Positions 19,393 through 29,191 of a stretch of DNA of 64,000 nucleotides are shown piece by piece. Origin of the DNA: Porphyromonadaceae bacterium (GTDB lineage Bacteria > Bacteroidota > Bacteroidia > Bacteroidales > Dysgonomonadaceae); assembly GCA_021372865.1 (NCBI GenBank), contig JAJFTO010000018.1:62001-126000 (forward strand). Direction: 5' to 3'. Within the stretch, counting starts at the first letter, position 1, and each line of letters opens with the position of its first letter. The notes under the pieces are model-generated. The model was not told the origin of the DNA. It worked only from the letters and a program-made list of their open reading frames with translations, and made no database searches. The translations under genes and the position numbers were made by a program.

Positions 19393-20199
19393 TTATTCAG
19401 CCCGCATATAAGGAATGTAATTCAGCCAAAAAGCAGGCTCATGCACCAGGGGTGCGTGACATCCAAATGGCAACTGTTTATTCATTACATCATATGCAAA
19501 AGAGGGGTAATTTTCCAAAGAAAAACCACATGCCTCGCGCCAACCAGGCTTTGTGAATTTTTCATACAACTTGGGTCCCTCTATGCTCCAAAAAACGTCT
19601 TCGTTGTATAATGTTTTTTCGAAAGGTTGTTTTTCTAAATAGAAATTTAGTATGGGTTGAGCGTCGGATAATTCAAGTATTTTTATAAAAGTATCAATCC
19701 TGCGTAAGGACAACCCTCCGTTGCCTACATTGTTATAATGTTTTATCCTGTTCTTCAGCCTGTGTGAAAATATCCATGGAAAGAGTTCGATTGCCCGCTT
19801 GTAAATTTTTGCTTTTTTCATTTTATGAGGCCTGAGCCAGGGTGCACCGATATAATCGTAGTTTTTACTACACCAATGCAGGAGGTCGGGTCTAAACAAA
19901 AAAGCATCGGTCTGATGTATCAACATGTATTTATACGTGCTGAACCGTTTATAAAAGTCCAGACTGAGCATCAGCCTGTTGTAACCTAATTTTCCAACAA
20001 AAAAATGATTTTCAAATCTTTCAACCAAAAAACTTGAAAATTCAACAAAACTCTCGTCAATAGTTAAAGACTCCGGCATGATAAAAGTCTTCTTCACACC
20101 GGGTGTCATCGCGATCATCTGCCTTAATGCAATCCTGTCATTCACTTCTAACGGTTTATAGACAGGAATAATTATTATACAATCTTCTATTTTGTACAT
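19393..20199 (-). CDS. DUF5672 family protein, probable glycosyltransferase-like
   Basis: The 268-residue protein resembles the DUF5672 family, whose members sit in glycan clusters and look like GT-A transferases without proven activity. It begins CIIIIPVYKP, a transferase-like first strand, and carries MLIHQTDAFLF and YDYIGAPWLRP, which are typical of this family. Further conserved parts are VGNGGLSLRR and NEDVFWSIEGP. It is flanked by Stealth genes: one convergent, ending 6 bp away, and one upstream on the same strand 66 bp away. Its DNA is clearly AT-richer than the nuo or men genes. The family call is good; the function is inferred from context. Confidence 0.75.
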   Translation of the reverse strand: MYKIEDCIIIIPVYKPLEVNDRIALRQMIAMTPGVKKTFIMPESLTIDESFVEFSSFLVERFENHFFVGKLGYNRLMLSLDFYKRFSTYKYMLIHQTDAFLFRPDLLHWCSKNYDYIGAPWLRPHKMKKAKIYKRAIELFPWIFSHRLKNRIKHYNNVGNGGLSLRRIDTFIKILELSDAQPILNFYLEKQPFEKTLYNEDVFWSIEGPKLYEKFTKPGWREACGFSLENYPSFAYDVMNKQLPFGCHAPLVHEPAFWLNYIPYMRAE

Positions 20200-20265
20200 A
20201 AATACTCAGTCAGGTTATTTAAAAGACTTGAAGTAATTCTTATTTCCGTTTGCTCTCTGCATACG

Positions 20266-21222
20266 TTAACGCTCAAAAGAAGATTTTTCCGGAAAAAGAT
20301 TTTTTAAAAAAGGCTCCACTCTGCGCCTGTCCACATCCGAGGCATGATGGTTGTCGTTCAGACAAAAAAGAGCCGGCTGGTATTTGTGAATATAGTACAT
20401 GAAATCGGGTTTATGAAGACGTATCCTGCACGATTCCCTCCTGTTTACATAACGGGCTTTTCCTCTTCCTGCTGCCAAAGCATAATAGAGGTAAATGATA
20501 CGTTGGATATCATGCTCGCTTCGGAGGTGATGGGTAATGGTGGAATCAATCTCCTGACGGAATACCTGTTCTGCCACACGCTGATAATCTAATTTTAAAT
20601 ATGAATCGATATTATGATGGGGAGTTGCCGCATAATATTTTCCAAATCTTTCATCAATGAGTGAAGCCGCCTTTTCAATGGTTTTCCTGTAAATATTGGT
20701 GTGTATTTTTAACGCTTTCCGCCATTTGTTTATCCATTTGTTGGTATATGACCGTTGAAGCCGCACCACAGGAAAAGCTTCTTTTGTAAAAAAGAAATCA
20801 GGAGAAACTTCCTTGTTGAAAAACATATCATCGTTTGCATACAAAAAATGTTCAGACAATCCCGGAATTCTATAGAGAAAATGTTCTATGATAACCGAAT
20901 TATAGCAGGGTAAGGCCCGAGCAGGAATCAACTCACGTATATCTACAATATGGATTTTGTTGTTTTGCAGATTTAGCCACTTGGGCTTTTGCCCGTCTGT
21001 CACGATGAATATTTTACGAATCCATGGAGCAAATTTTTCTGCGGATCGCAAAGAATAAATTAATTCGTTATTGTCGGCATTTCGTGCCACGGATGTTGCC
21101 TCGGTATTCAGATTGGCATTTTCACCAAGGAATTGTTTCTTATCAGCAATCCACTCTGCATCGTTCCCGTCGACCCAAAGGTAAACTAGATCAATGTCAA
21201 ACTGTGCTGTGTGATTTATCAT
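20266..21222 (-). CDS. Stealth-family capsular polysaccharide phosphotransferase (second copy)
   Basis: This is a second sugar-phosphate transferase of the Stealth family, 318 residues long. CR1 reads IDLVYLWVDGNDAEW. CR2 comprises NELIYSLRSAEKFAPWIRKI, FIVTDGQKPKWLN, NSVIIEHFLYRIPGL and FLYANDDMFF. TPHHNIDSYLKLDYQRV matches CR3, and ALFCLNDNHHA matches CR4. It ends LFPEKSSFER, nearly the same closing motif as the first copy. It is about as diverged from the neighbouring copy as members of different subfamilies, so this is not a recent duplication. It probably shares a transcript with the DUF5672 gene downstream. Confidence 0.9.
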   Translation of the reverse strand: MINHTAQFDIDLVYLWVDGNDAEWIADKKQFLGENANLNTEATSVARNADNNELIYSLRSAEKFAPWIRKIFIVTDGQKPKWLNLQNNKIHIVDIRELIPARALPCYNSVIIEHFLYRIPGLSEHFLYANDDMFFNKEVSPDFFFTKEAFPVVRLQRSYTNKWINKWRKALKIHTNIYRKTIEKAASLIDERFGKYYAATPHHNIDSYLKLDYQRVAEQVFRQEIDSTITHHLRSEHDIQRIIYLYYALAAGRGKARYVNRRESCRIRLHKPDFMYYIHKYQPALFCLNDNHHASDVDRRRVEPFLKNLFPEKSSFER

Positions 21223-21270
21223 ATTTTTTAACAGGGGACTGTTTTTTCATTCTAGAACCGAAAATATATT

Positions 21271-21278
21271 TAACTTTG
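21271..21278 (+). promoter_or_regulatory. -7 box for the HD phosphodiesterase gene
   Basis: TAACTTTG fits TAnnTTTG on the plus strand, about 178 nt before the ATG at 21456. It faces a minus-strand -7 box at 21309-21316, so the two transcripts would overlap. Confidence 0.4.
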
Positions 21279-21283
21279 CACAT

Positions 21284-21304
21284 TGGTCACCGAACAGGTA
21301 ACCA
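21284..21304. repeat. Interrupted palindrome between two opposed -7 boxes
   Basis: TGGTCACC and GGTAACCA form an 8-bp inverted repeat with one mismatch around a 5-bp centre. It sits exactly between the plus-strand and minus-strand -7 boxes of this intergenic region and could be an operator. Binding is not shown by the sequence. Confidence 0.35.
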
Positions 21305-21308
21305 GATA

Positions 21309-21316
21309 CAAAAGTA
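21309..21316 (-). promoter_or_regulatory. -7 box for the Stealth-DUF5672 pair
   Basis: Read on the minus strand this is TACTTTTG, a TAnnTTTG match about 87 nt upstream of the Stealth ATG at 21222. No -33 element is evident. Confidence 0.4.
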
Positions 21317-21455
21317 GTTGATTTAATTCAATTACGAAAACCCGGAAATAAACCGGAATCTGTCGGATCAAAATTTATCCTGTCGTTTTCTGCGAAAAAC
21401 AATAAATAATTTCGATTGTTGTACAAAACAACCTACAACGGTAATTTCCAGAAGT

Positions 21456-23546
21456 ATGAAAATAACAAATGCGATATCGAAACGAAAAAAGACCCGGATA
21501 AGGACAAGAATATTTGTACCCCTGGTTTTTATTACTGCCATTCTTTTTATCACCTATATTTTCCCGCGTCAGGGGAATTTCAAATACTCCTTCAATGAGG
21601 GAAGGCCCTGGCAATACGGTTTGCTTACAGCACCTTTTGATTTCCCGATTTACAAACCTGCAGACCAGCTGAAAGCAGAACAAGACAGCATTCTGGCATA
21701 CTATGAGCCCTATTTTGCAATAGATGAAGAAGTGCAGAAAAGTGCACTTGCCGACTTTGACGCCGATGTAAATCTGAACGAGAAACTCTCCGGATTACAA
21801 GCGGCATACAAGTTATATATCCGAGAGAAGTTGCAATCGCTGTACGCTATTGGAATTATGCGTTCAGCCGATTATGACCGGATATTGGACTCAACCACAG
21901 GCTCATTGCGAATAAAAAAAGGGAATGTTGCGGAATCACGAAATATTGAGACATTTTTTACAATCCGTTCTGCCTATGAAAAGATATTGAATGACGTTCC
22001 ATCGGGTTTAGACGCCGCAATTGTCCGATCCGCCGATATCAACAATTATATCCGTGAAAATGTGATTTACGATGTCCAGACCTCGGAGAAAGCGCAGGAT
22101 GAATTCATCCAACAGATCGACATCAGCCGGGGAATGGTACAGCAGGGTCAGCGTATCATTGACCAGGGTGAAATTGTGGATGCAAAGACCTTCAATATAC
22201 TCTCTTCCCTGAAACGTGTCACGGAAGAGCGGAGTGGTGGTTCCTCCGGAAATAGCTGGATTATTCTCGGCCAGTTTCTGCTGGTTTCGCTGATGTTTTG
22301 CTCATTTTATCTTTATCTTCTTTATTTCAGACCCGCTGAATATCGAAACAGAAAACATTTGATTTTCATGGTTTTGGTGATTGTTATTTTTTTATTGCTC
22401 ACGGCCATCACCGTCAGATTTGATCTCTTCAATGTCTATATTATCCCTTATGCCATCGTCACCATCCTTATCCGCACCTTCATCGATTCCAGAACTGCCT
22501 TGTTTGCCAGTCTTATCACCATCATACTGAGCTCGCTCATGGTTCCTTTCCCTTTTGAGTTTACCGTGATTCAGATATCTGTAGCTATGGTCTCCATATT
22601 CATGTTGAAAGAATTGTCGGAACGATCGCAGTTGATCCGAAGTTCTTTCTTTATCCTGCTTACTTATATCCTGACTTATCTTGGTCTGGTCATGTATCAG
22701 GAAGGCGGTCTGAAAGAGGGTGATTGGTTGATACTGGTTTATTTTCTGACCAACTTCATCTTTATTATGTTCTCCTACTCGCTGGTCTATCTGGTAGAAA
22801 AATCGTTCGGTTTTATTTCTGGGGTGACCCTGGTAGAACTTTCCAATATCAACAAACCATTGCTGAAAGAGCTCTCTGAGAAAGCGCCCGGCACGTTTCA
22901 ACACTCATTGCAGGTATCAAACCTGGGAATGGCAGCAGCTGCGAAAATCGGAGCCAATGCTTCGCTGATCAGAACAGGAGCATTGTATCACGATGTGGGC
23001 AAGATGATGAATCCTGCTTTTTTCACTGAGAATCAGGCGCCCGGTATGAATCCGCACGCGGGCCTTCCTTTCGAAGAAAGTGCACGCATCATCATCAGCC
23101 ACGTAAAAGACGGTGTGAAGATTGCCCAGAAGCACAATGTTCCACAGCAGATCATTGATTTCATAGAGACCCACCACGGGACCAGCGTCCCCAAATATTT
23201 CTATATATCATGGAAAAATGCCAACCCAGGAAAGGAGGTCAATGAGGCTGACTTCCATTATCCTGGGCCAAATCCCTTCTCAAAGGAGACTGCCATCATG
23301 ATGATGGCCGACGCCGTGGAAGCATCATCCAGGAGCTTGCCTGAATATACCGAATTGTCTCTGGGTAATCTTGTGGACAAGATTATTGACTCACAGCTAA
23401 TTGAAGGCTATTTTAAACTTGCGCCACTTACTTTCAAAGACATACAAACAGTGAAAGATGTGTTTGTAGATAAGCTGAAAACCATCTACCACTCGCGAAT
23501 AGCCTACCCCGAGCTGAAACAGGAGGTTATTCCCACTCAATCGTAG
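21456..23546 (+). CDS. 7TM-HD family cyclic-di-AMP phosphodiesterase-like protein (PgpH/YqfF type)
   Basis: The 696-residue protein has the layout of PgpH: an N-terminal membrane helix (about residues 18-38), a large extracytoplasmic 7TMR-HDED region (about 40-265), seven membrane helices (about 268-450) and a cytoplasmic HD domain (about 480-690). PgpH enzymes hydrolyse c-di-AMP. Metal ligands are visible as H483, the HD pair at 512-513 in LYHDVGK, H549, H573/H574 in ETHHGT, and D619 in MMADAVEA. The last 20 bp overlap guaA on the other strand. The substrate is inferred from family; potassium uptake genes elsewhere in the window are typical c-di-AMP targets. Confidence 0.9.
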   Translation: MKITNAISKRKKTRIRTRIFVPLVFITAILFITYIFPRQGNFKYSFNEGRPWQYGLLTAPFDFPIYKPADQLKAEQDSILAYYEPYFAIDEEVQKSALADFDADVNLNEKLSGLQAAYKLYIREKLQSLYAIGIMRSADYDRILDSTTGSLRIKKGNVAESRNIETFFTIRSAYEKILNDVPSGLDAAIVRSADINNYIRENVIYDVQTSEKAQDEFIQQIDISRGMVQQGQRIIDQGEIVDAKTFNILSSLKRVTEERSGGSSGNSWIILGQFLLVSLMFCSFYLYLLYFRPAEYRNRKHLIFMVLVIVIFLLLTAITVRFDLFNVYIIPYAIVTILIRTFIDSRTALFASLITIILSSLMVPFPFEFTVIQISVAMVSIFMLKELSERSQLIRSSFFILLTYILTYLGLVMYQEGGLKEGDWLILVYFLTNFIFIMFSYSLVYLVEKSFGFISGVTLVELSNINKPLLKELSEKAPGTFQHSLQVSNLGMAAAAKIGANASLIRTGALYHDVGKMMNPAFFTENQAPGMNPHAGLPFEESARIIISHVKDGVKIAQKHNVPQQIIDFIETHHGTSVPKYFYISWKNANPGKEVNEADFHYPGPNPFSKETAIMMMADAVEASSRSLPEYTELSLGNLVDKIIDSQLIEGYFKLAPLTFKDIQTVKDVFVDKLKTIYHSRIAYPELKQEVIPTQS

Positions 23547-25047
23547 CCGGTGGTTTCGATGAGATATCGTAGACCACGCGATTGACTCCCTTTACTTTAT
23601 TGATAATCTCGTTCGACACCTTCGCCAGAAATTCATAAGGCAGATGAGCCCAGTCTGCCGTCATGGCATCTGTAGAAGTTACCGCCCGCAAAGCAATGGT
23701 ATTCTCATAGGTACGCTCATCTCCCATTACCCCTACGGATTGTACAGGCAGCAGAATTGCCCCTGCCTGCCATACCTTGTCATAGAGGCCTGCAGTACGC
23801 AGATTCGAAATAAATATATCGTCAGCATCCTGCGCGATACGCACCTTCTCGGGAGTGATGCTGCCCAGGATACGGATGCCAAGGCCTGGCCCGGGAAAAG
23901 GATGGCGACGAATCAGGTTTTCCTGCATACCCAGCTCGAGGCCTATTCTTCTCACTTCGTCCTTGAACAGCAATCTCAGCGGTTCACACAGTTTCAGGTT
24001 CATTTTCTCGGGAAGCCCTCCCACATTGTGATGACTTTTGATGGTAACCCCGGTAATTGAAAGCGATTCTATGATGTCGGGATATATGGTTCCCTGCGCC
24101 AGCCATTTGATATCTTTCAATTTGTATGCTTCGCGTTCAAAAATATCGATAAACCCTTTTCCAATGATCTTGCGCTTTCTCTCCGGGTCGGTCACTCCCG
24201 CCAGTTCACTGTAAAAATGCTGTTTTGCATCCACGCCAATCACATTCAATCCCAGATGGGCATAATTGCCGAGTACCGTTTCGAATTCATTTTTCCGCAA
24301 CAATCCGTGATCCACAAATATGCAGGTGAGATTTTTACCGATCGCCTTGTTGAGCAATACTGCCGTCACAGAGGAGTCTACTCCTCCCGACAATGCCAGG
24401 ATCACCTTATCGTTGCCCAACTGCTCTTTCAATTCCTGCACGGTAGTGGTAATGAAGGATGCCGGCGTCCAGTCCTTTTTCACGCCACAGATCGTCAGAA
24501 AATTGTCCAATATCTTTATGCCCTGTTCGGTATGAAATACCTCAGGATGAAATTGCACCCCCCACGTTTCTTCACCGTCAATCTTGTAAGCTGCCAGTGA
24601 CACATCCTCGGTGGAAGCAATTACTTTGAAATGGTTGGGGATTTTTACTATGGTATCGCCATGCGACATCCATACCTGACTGTTGGTGGGTAACCCACCC
24701 AAAAGGGGATCACTACTCTCTTTTACACTCAAATGTGCACGGCCATATTCACGTGAATCGGTTTTGTCCACCTCACCACCGGAAGTGTGCGCCATTAACT
24801 GGGCACCATAACAAATACCCAGCACAGGAAACTTACCCCTGATTTTGCTTAAATCTGCTTTAAATGCATGATCGTCGTTCACCGAAAAAGGACTTCCGGA
24901 AAGAATGACTCCTTTCACCGATTCATCGCCAAAAGGGAATTTATTGTAAGGCACAATTTCGCAGTAAGTGCTTAAATCTCTCACCCGTCGGCCAATAAGC
25001 TGTGTTGTTTGCGAACCAAAATCAAGGATTATAATTTTCTCGTGCAT
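23527..25047 (-). CDS. guaA: GMP synthase (glutamine-hydrolysing)
   Basis: GuaA converts XMP to GMP using glutamine and ATP. The 506-residue protein is the one-chain form: a class I glutamine amidotransferase (residues about 1-190, nucleophile Cys79 in GICYGAQ, His167/Glu169 in FHPEV), the ATP pyrophosphatase domain with P-loop SGGVDSS (220-226), and the C-terminal dimerisation domain ending [20 protein letters not shown] is the XMP-binding stretch. A perfect -7 box lies 35 nt upstream. No purine riboswitch is visible in the leader. The 3' end overlaps the HD gene by 20 bp. Confidence 0.97.
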   Translation of the reverse strand: MHEKIIILDFGSQTTQLIGRRVRDLSTYCEIVPYNKFPFGDESVKGVILSGSPFSVNDDHAFKADLSKIRGKFPVLGICYGAQLMAHTSGGEVDKTDSREYGRAHLSVKESSDPLLGGLPTNSQVWMSHGDTIVKIPNHFKVIASTEDVSLAAYKIDGEETWGVQFHPEVFHTEQGIKILDNFLTICGVKKDWTPASFITTTVQELKEQLGNDKVILALSGGVDSSVTAVLLNKAIGKNLTCIFVDHGLLRKNEFETVLGNYAHLGLNVIGVDAKQHFYSELAGVTDPERKRKIIGKGFIDIFEREAYKLKDIKWLAQGTIYPDIIESLSITGVTIKSHHNVGGLPEKMNLKLCEPLRLLFKDEVRRIGLELGMQENLIRRHPFPGPGLGIRILGSITPEKVRIAQDADDIFISNLRTAGLYDKVWQAGAILLPVQSVGVMGDERTYENTIALRAVTSTDAMTADWAHLPYEFLAKVSNEIINKVKGVNRVVYDISSKPPATIEWE

Positions 25048-25081
25048 AAGATTGAATTATGAAGGAATATTTTAGAGAATG

Positions 25082-25089
25082 CAAAGATA
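25082..25089 (-). promoter_or_regulatory. -7 box upstream of guaA
   Basis: Read on the minus strand this is TATCTTTG, the most common form of the Bacteroidota -7 element. It predicts a leader of about 28 nt. Confidence 0.55.
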
Positions 25090-25235
25090 CGAAAAGTATG
25101 AAAATATCGGAAAAGCTCACCCAAAGAACTTGAATGGCTTACTTAAAATCGGATAATTATTGAAAGGCATGGACAGATAAATGTAGAAATTATTTGATTC
25201 AACGAAACAATTCATTTTTTTATCTGTATTTTTCA

Positions 25236-25243
25236 TATCTTTG
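25236..25243 (+). promoter_or_regulatory. -7 box upstream of the TPR/PD40 gene
   Basis: TATCTTTG lies 13 nt before the ATG at 25257 and 19 nt before an alternative ATG at 25263, predicting a very short leader. It may drive the TPR/PD40-nfeD-floA run. Confidence 0.55.
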
Positions 25244-25256
25244 AATTCAGAAGACA

Positions 25257-26675
25257 ATGCGAATGAAAAAAATATTCATCTTTTTTATACTGCCATTCAG
25301 TATTTTATCTACTGCGGTACAGTCACAGACACTGGAGGATGCAAAAAAATGGTATCAGGAGGGAAGGTTTGCAGAATCACTGCCTTTTTTTCAAGCAGAA
25401 TACCAGAATAATCCCGACAATGCAGCCATCAATCAGTGGCTGGGTGCGTGTTTATACGAAACCGGCAGGATACGCGAGGCGGAGAAGTACCTCAAATTTG
25501 CTGCAGAAAAAAAAATTCCGGAAGCATACTTTTACCTTGGCGAGCTATACACGAAGGTATATCGGTTTGAAGAGGCTGAGGAAGAATTTGTAAAATATCA
25601 GCGGATAAACCGCAAAAATGAAGAAGCGCTGAACAAGCTGGCTGCGCCTCGTGAGTATGCTGCAAAACTGCAAAAGCTGGTAAACCGAACCGAAGACATT
25701 CAGATTATTGACAGCCTGGTATTGTCCAAGAGCAGTTTCCTGTTGGCATATAACCTGGGAAAATCATCCGGATCCCTATTACCCCTGAGCGAGTTCTTTG
25801 AGGCGCTCCCTGCAAGCAATAAAACGCTTTATATGAACGGAAAGCAGGACAAGATATATTATTCCAAGGGCGATGATAGCGGTGTTGATTTGTTTACAAT
25901 GGATAAGCTGATCGATGCATTCGGAAATGAAAAGAAACTTCCTCAAACGATCAATGGAGAGGGTGATCAGGCCTATCCTTTCGTGATGAACGACGGTCTT
26001 ACCATCTACTTTGCCTCCACTGGACACGAATCACTGGGAGGATATGATCTCTTTGTAACCCGTTACAATCTCTCTGCCGACAGTTACCTCACGCCAAACC
26101 AGTTGAATATGCCATTCAACTCACCTTTTAACGACTATCTGATGGTTATCGACGAAGAGAAGGGGCTCGGATGGTTCGCCTCCGATCGTCTCCAGTCGGC
26201 AGACTCAGTTTGTGTCTATACGTTCATCCCTAATACACAAGTAACATTGTTTGAAAGTGATCAGCCTCGCGTCATGAGTGACAGAGCCAGAATCTCCTCC
26301 ATTGCGGACACCCGGAAGCCGGACGTCAACTATGCGGCACTTCGGGAACTTGCGAGGAAAAAGGCAGAATTCCGGCAGGAGGAAAAGGACGATTTTCTGT
26401 TTGTGATCAACGACAATACCGACTATCATACGCTCTCCGATTTCAGGAGCAACAACGCCCGTTCCATCTTCTCTCAGGCACTTGGTCTGGAAGAACAACG
26501 ACAAAAACTGACAGCCGATCTTACTACCAAAAGAGAACTGTATGCAAAGGGAGATAACAACGAATCGCTCCGTACTTCCATACTTGGCATGGAAAAAGAA
26601 GCCGATGAACTCTTATTGAAAATTCAGCGCTTGAAAAAGGAAGCCCGGAACGAAGAATTGGGTACCCGAAAATAA
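25257..26675 (+). CDS. Secreted TPR and PD40 (WD40-like) repeat protein
   Basis: This 472-residue protein has a signal peptide ending near SQTL. Tetratricopeptide repeats follow (about 27-150; AKKWYQEGRFAESLPFF, then YLGELYTKVYRFEEAEEEF). A PD40-like propeller region (about 185-335) carries KIYYSKGDDSGVDLFTMD, TIYFASTGHESLGGYDLF and GWFASDRL. The charged C-terminus is helix-rich. The layout resembles Bacteroidota envelope proteins that often also carry OmpA domains, but no OmpA domain is present here. No enzyme motif was seen, so the function is unknown; an envelope scaffold is a guess. The ATG at 25263 is an alternative. nfeD starts 15 bp downstream. Confidence 0.7.
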   Translation: MRMKKIFIFFILPFSILSTAVQSQTLEDAKKWYQEGRFAESLPFFQAEYQNNPDNAAINQWLGACLYETGRIREAEKYLKFAAEKKIPEAYFYLGELYTKVYRFEEAEEEFVKYQRINRKNEEALNKLAAPREYAAKLQKLVNRTEDIQIIDSLVLSKSSFLLAYNLGKSSGSLLPLSEFFEALPASNKTLYMNGKQDKIYYSKGDDSGVDLFTMDKLIDAFGNEKKLPQTINGEGDQAYPFVMNDGLTIYFASTGHESLGGYDLFVTRYNLSADSYLTPNQLNMPFNSPFNDYLMVIDEEKGLGWFASDRLQSADSVCVYTFIPNTQVTLFESDQPRVMSDRARISSIADTRKPDVNYAALRELARKKAEFRQEEKDDFLFVINDNTDYHTLSDFRSNNARSIFSQALGLEEQRQKLTADLTTKRELYAKGDNNESLRTSILGMEKEADELLLKIQRLKKEARNEELGTRK

Positions 26676-26690
26676 CAAAACAGACCGGAT

Positions 26691-27179
26691 ATGACACTTG
26701 ACCTTATCATTGTAATTTCACTTCTTGCATTGGGTGTATTGTTCATGCTCGTGGAGATCTTCCTGCTGCCCGGCATCAGCATAGCAGGCATAGCCGGAGC
26801 CGTCTTTCTGATAGGAGGCATAGCCTATGCGTATATCTTTATGGGAACTACCGCAGGGAATATATCTCTGGCAGCATCAGCAGCAGCACTCGGGGGCACC
26901 TTTGTCTGGCTGTTGCGATCGAAATCGTTGCGAAAGATATCACTTAACACCAACATTGAAAGCACCGTAGACAATACCAACCTGCAAAAAATGGCTGCCG
27001 GAGATGCCGGCATCACAGTTTCACGATTAAACCCCATAGGGAAGGTGATGGTCAACGGAATTGTGGTTGAAGGGAAATCGGTGGATGGAGAATTTATAGA
27101 CGAGGACACCGACATCGAAGTAGTGAAGGTAGAAACATACAATGTGTTGGTAAAGAGAAAAACAAATATGGATATTTGA
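26691..27179 (+). CDS. NfeD-family membrane protein
   Basis: NfeD short-form proteins are partners of flotillin-like proteins in membrane microdomains. The 162-residue protein has three hydrophobic helices in its first 80 residues (LIIVISLLALGVLFMLVEI; AGIAGAVFLIGGIAYAYIF; a third ending FVWLLR). A C-terminal beta-rich OB-fold domain (about 105-160) carries GDAGITVSRLNPIGKVMVNG and EVVKVETYNVLVKR. It sits 39 bp before floA, the classic pairing. No protease domain is present, so it is the truncated NfeD class. Confidence 0.88.
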   Translation: MTLDLIIVISLLALGVLFMLVEIFLLPGISIAGIAGAVFLIGGIAYAYIFMGTTAGNISLAASAAALGGTFVWLLRSKSLRKISLNTNIESTVDNTNLQKMAAGDAGITVSRLNPIGKVMVNGIVVEGKSVDGEFIDEDTDIEVVKVETYNVLVKRKTNMDI

Positions 27180-27218
27180 ACTATTCGTGCTTTTATATAA
27201 CACCAAAAACAAATCATT

Positions 27219-28205
27219 ATGGCTTTATCATTTCCATTGATGATTACCGTTGCTGTAATTATCATTTTCTTGCTGATTTTTTTTCATTATGTTCCTTTTT
27301 TCCTGTGGATCAATGCACTTTCTGCTGGTGTACGTATTTCCCTGGTACAGCTATTTTTAATGCGCTTGCGCCGCGTACCGCCACATACCATCGTATATGC
27401 GATGATTGAGGCTCATAAGGCGGGATTGAAAGAGGTTTCACGTGATAACCTGGAAGCACATTATCTCGCTGGGGGACATGTGGAAAAAGTAGTGCACGCC
27501 CTGGTATCGGCATCAAAAGCCAACATCGACCTCTCTTTTCAAATGGCCACAGCCATTGACCTGGCCGGCCGGGATGTGCTTGAAGCAGTCCGCATGTCGG
27601 TAAATCCCAAGGTGATCGACACGCCTCCTGTTTCAGCCGTAGCCATCGACGGTATCCAACTTATTGCCAAAGCCCGCGTCACGGTACGTGCCAACATCAA
27701 GCAACTGGTGGGAGGCGCCGGCGAAGAAACCATACTGGCCCGTGTGGGTGAAGGTATTGTCTCCTCCATCGGTTCGGCTGTATCCCACAAGTCGGTGCTC
27801 GAAAATCCGGACTCTATCTCCAAACTCGTGCTCAAGAAAGGACTTGATGCAGGAACAGCCTTTGAGATACTCTCCATTGACATTGCCGACATTGACATAG
27901 GTAAAAACATTGGCGCAGTATTGCAAATGGATCAGGCACAAGCCGACAAAAATATAGCTCAGGCACGTGCCGAAGAACGTCGTGCCATGGCCATCGCCCT
28001 GGAGCAGGAAATGAAAGCCAAGGCACAGGAAGCCCGAGCCAAAGTAATAGAGGCGGAAGCTGAGGTACCCATCGCCATGGCGGAAGCATTCCGTAGCGGC
28101 AATCTGGGTATCATGGATTATTACCGCATGGAAAATATCAAAGCCGATACCGACATGCGGGACTCTATTGCCAAGCCACAAAGCGGAGGAGGAAATAAAA
28201 AATAA
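27219..28205 (+). CDS. floA: Flotillin-like protein FloA
   Basis: FloA is a membrane-anchored scaffold of functional membrane microdomains. The 328-residue protein has one N-terminal membrane region (about residues 3-30), a SPFH/PHB-like domain (about 40-230) and an alanine- and glutamate-rich coiled-coil tail with [14 protein letters not shown], which is the flotillin signature region. Other family stretches are [20 protein letters not shown] and GVRISLVQL. It follows nfeD on the same strand, as in Bacillus and many Bacteroidota. Confidence 0.93.
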   Translation: MALSFPLMITVAVIIIFLLIFFHYVPFFLWINALSAGVRISLVQLFLMRLRRVPPHTIVYAMIEAHKAGLKEVSRDNLEAHYLAGGHVEKVVHALVSASKANIDLSFQMATAIDLAGRDVLEAVRMSVNPKVIDTPPVSAVAIDGIQLIAKARVTVRANIKQLVGGAGEETILARVGEGIVSSIGSAVSHKSVLENPDSISKLVLKKGLDAGTAFEILSIDIADIDIGKNIGAVLQMDQAQADKNIAQARAEERRAMAIALEQEMKAKAQEARAKVIEAEAEVPIAMAEAFRSGNLGIMDYYRMENIKADTDMRDSIAKPQSGGGNKK

Positions 28206-28236
28206 CGCCGAACGATATTTTTAAATTATACTGATT

Positions 28237-29103
28237 ATGAGAATTATACCTGAATCGGAATTGATCATCAATTCTGATGGAAGTGCTTTTCATCTCCACA
28301 TCAGACCGGAACAACTCGCAGACAAGATTGTGATGATGGGTGATCCCGACCGGGTGACGATGACTGCTTCTTTTTTTGACACAATCGAGTGTGATATACA
28401 AAGCCGTGAGTTTCACACGGTCACCGGCATCTACAAGGGGAAACGCATTACCGCCCTTTCTCACGGCATCGGCACCGATAATATCGACATTGTGGTGACA
28501 GAACTGGATGCATTGGCAAACATTGATTTCAACACACGTGTGGTGAAGGATCAATTCAAACAGCTCACCATGGTGCGCGTGGGCACCTCGGGAGGCATGC
28601 AGCCCCACTGTCCTGTAGGGTCGTATGTTGTTTCTGAAAAATCGATCGGTTTCGACGGATTGATCCACTACTATGCCGATTCAAGAAGTATCTGCGAAGA
28701 AGATTTTGAAGTGGCTTTTCAAAAACATGTGAACTGGTCTCCCTTCCACTGTTCCCCTTATGTGGTCAGCGCCGATGAGGAGCTTGTCGACCGCATCGGT
28801 TATGATATGATCCGTGGCGTTACTATCTCTGCCATCGGATTCTACGGGCCCCAGGGCCGGCATGTGCGTTTACCGCTGGCTGATCCCGATCTGAATGCAA
28901 AAATTGAGTCTTTCCGGTTTGGGAATTATGCGATCACAAACTATGAGATGGAGAGTTCAGCGGTCGCCGGATTGGGGAAACTGATGGGACACAAGGCAAT
29001 GACCGTCTGTGCCATCATCGCCAACCGTGTGGCCCTGGAGTCGAATGCCGACTACAAAGGTTCTACGGAGGAGTTGATCAGGATCGTGCTGGATCGTATT
29101 TAG
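28237..29103 (+). CDS. Nucleoside phosphorylase (uridine phosphorylase-like)
   Basis: This is a PNP/UDP-family phosphorylase that splits nucleosides to base and ribose-1-phosphate. The 288-residue protein carries MGDPDRVTM near its start, SHGIGTDNIDIVVTEL, VRVGTSGGMQP (phosphate and ribose contact region) and the substrate motif NYEMESSAVAGLG. These match uridine phosphorylases better than purine enzymes, but specificity is not certain. It lies 31 bp after floA. A NupG-like nucleoside transporter lies about 3.7 kb downstream, which fits nucleoside salvage. Confidence 0.88.
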   Translation: MRIIPESELIINSDGSAFHLHIRPEQLADKIVMMGDPDRVTMTASFFDTIECDIQSREFHTVTGIYKGKRITALSHGIGTDNIDIVVTELDALANIDFNTRVVKDQFKQLTMVRVGTSGGMQPHCPVGSYVVSEKSIGFDGLIHYYADSRSICEEDFEVAFQKHVNWSPFHCSPYVVSADEELVDRIGYDMIRGVTISAIGFYGPQGRHVRLPLADPDLNAKIESFRFGNYAITNYEMESSAVAGLGKLMGHKAMTVCAIIANRVALESNADYKGSTEELIRIVLDRI

Positions 29104-29191
29104 GTTGCCGACTAAAAACTGTTTTTAATAATAATAACCTCACTTGCGCGCATATACTCTCAATATGAATCTATCATTTAAAAAAAATGTT

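Noticed and set aside
25048..25256. Purine riboswitch upstream of guaA
   Set aside because: The predicted leader is only about 28 nt and no conserved purine aptamer core was seen.
29144..29191. Upstream start for the M16 protease
   Set aside because: It would put 16 residues before a good signal peptide and hide it; the ATG at 29192 gives a normal secreted protein.
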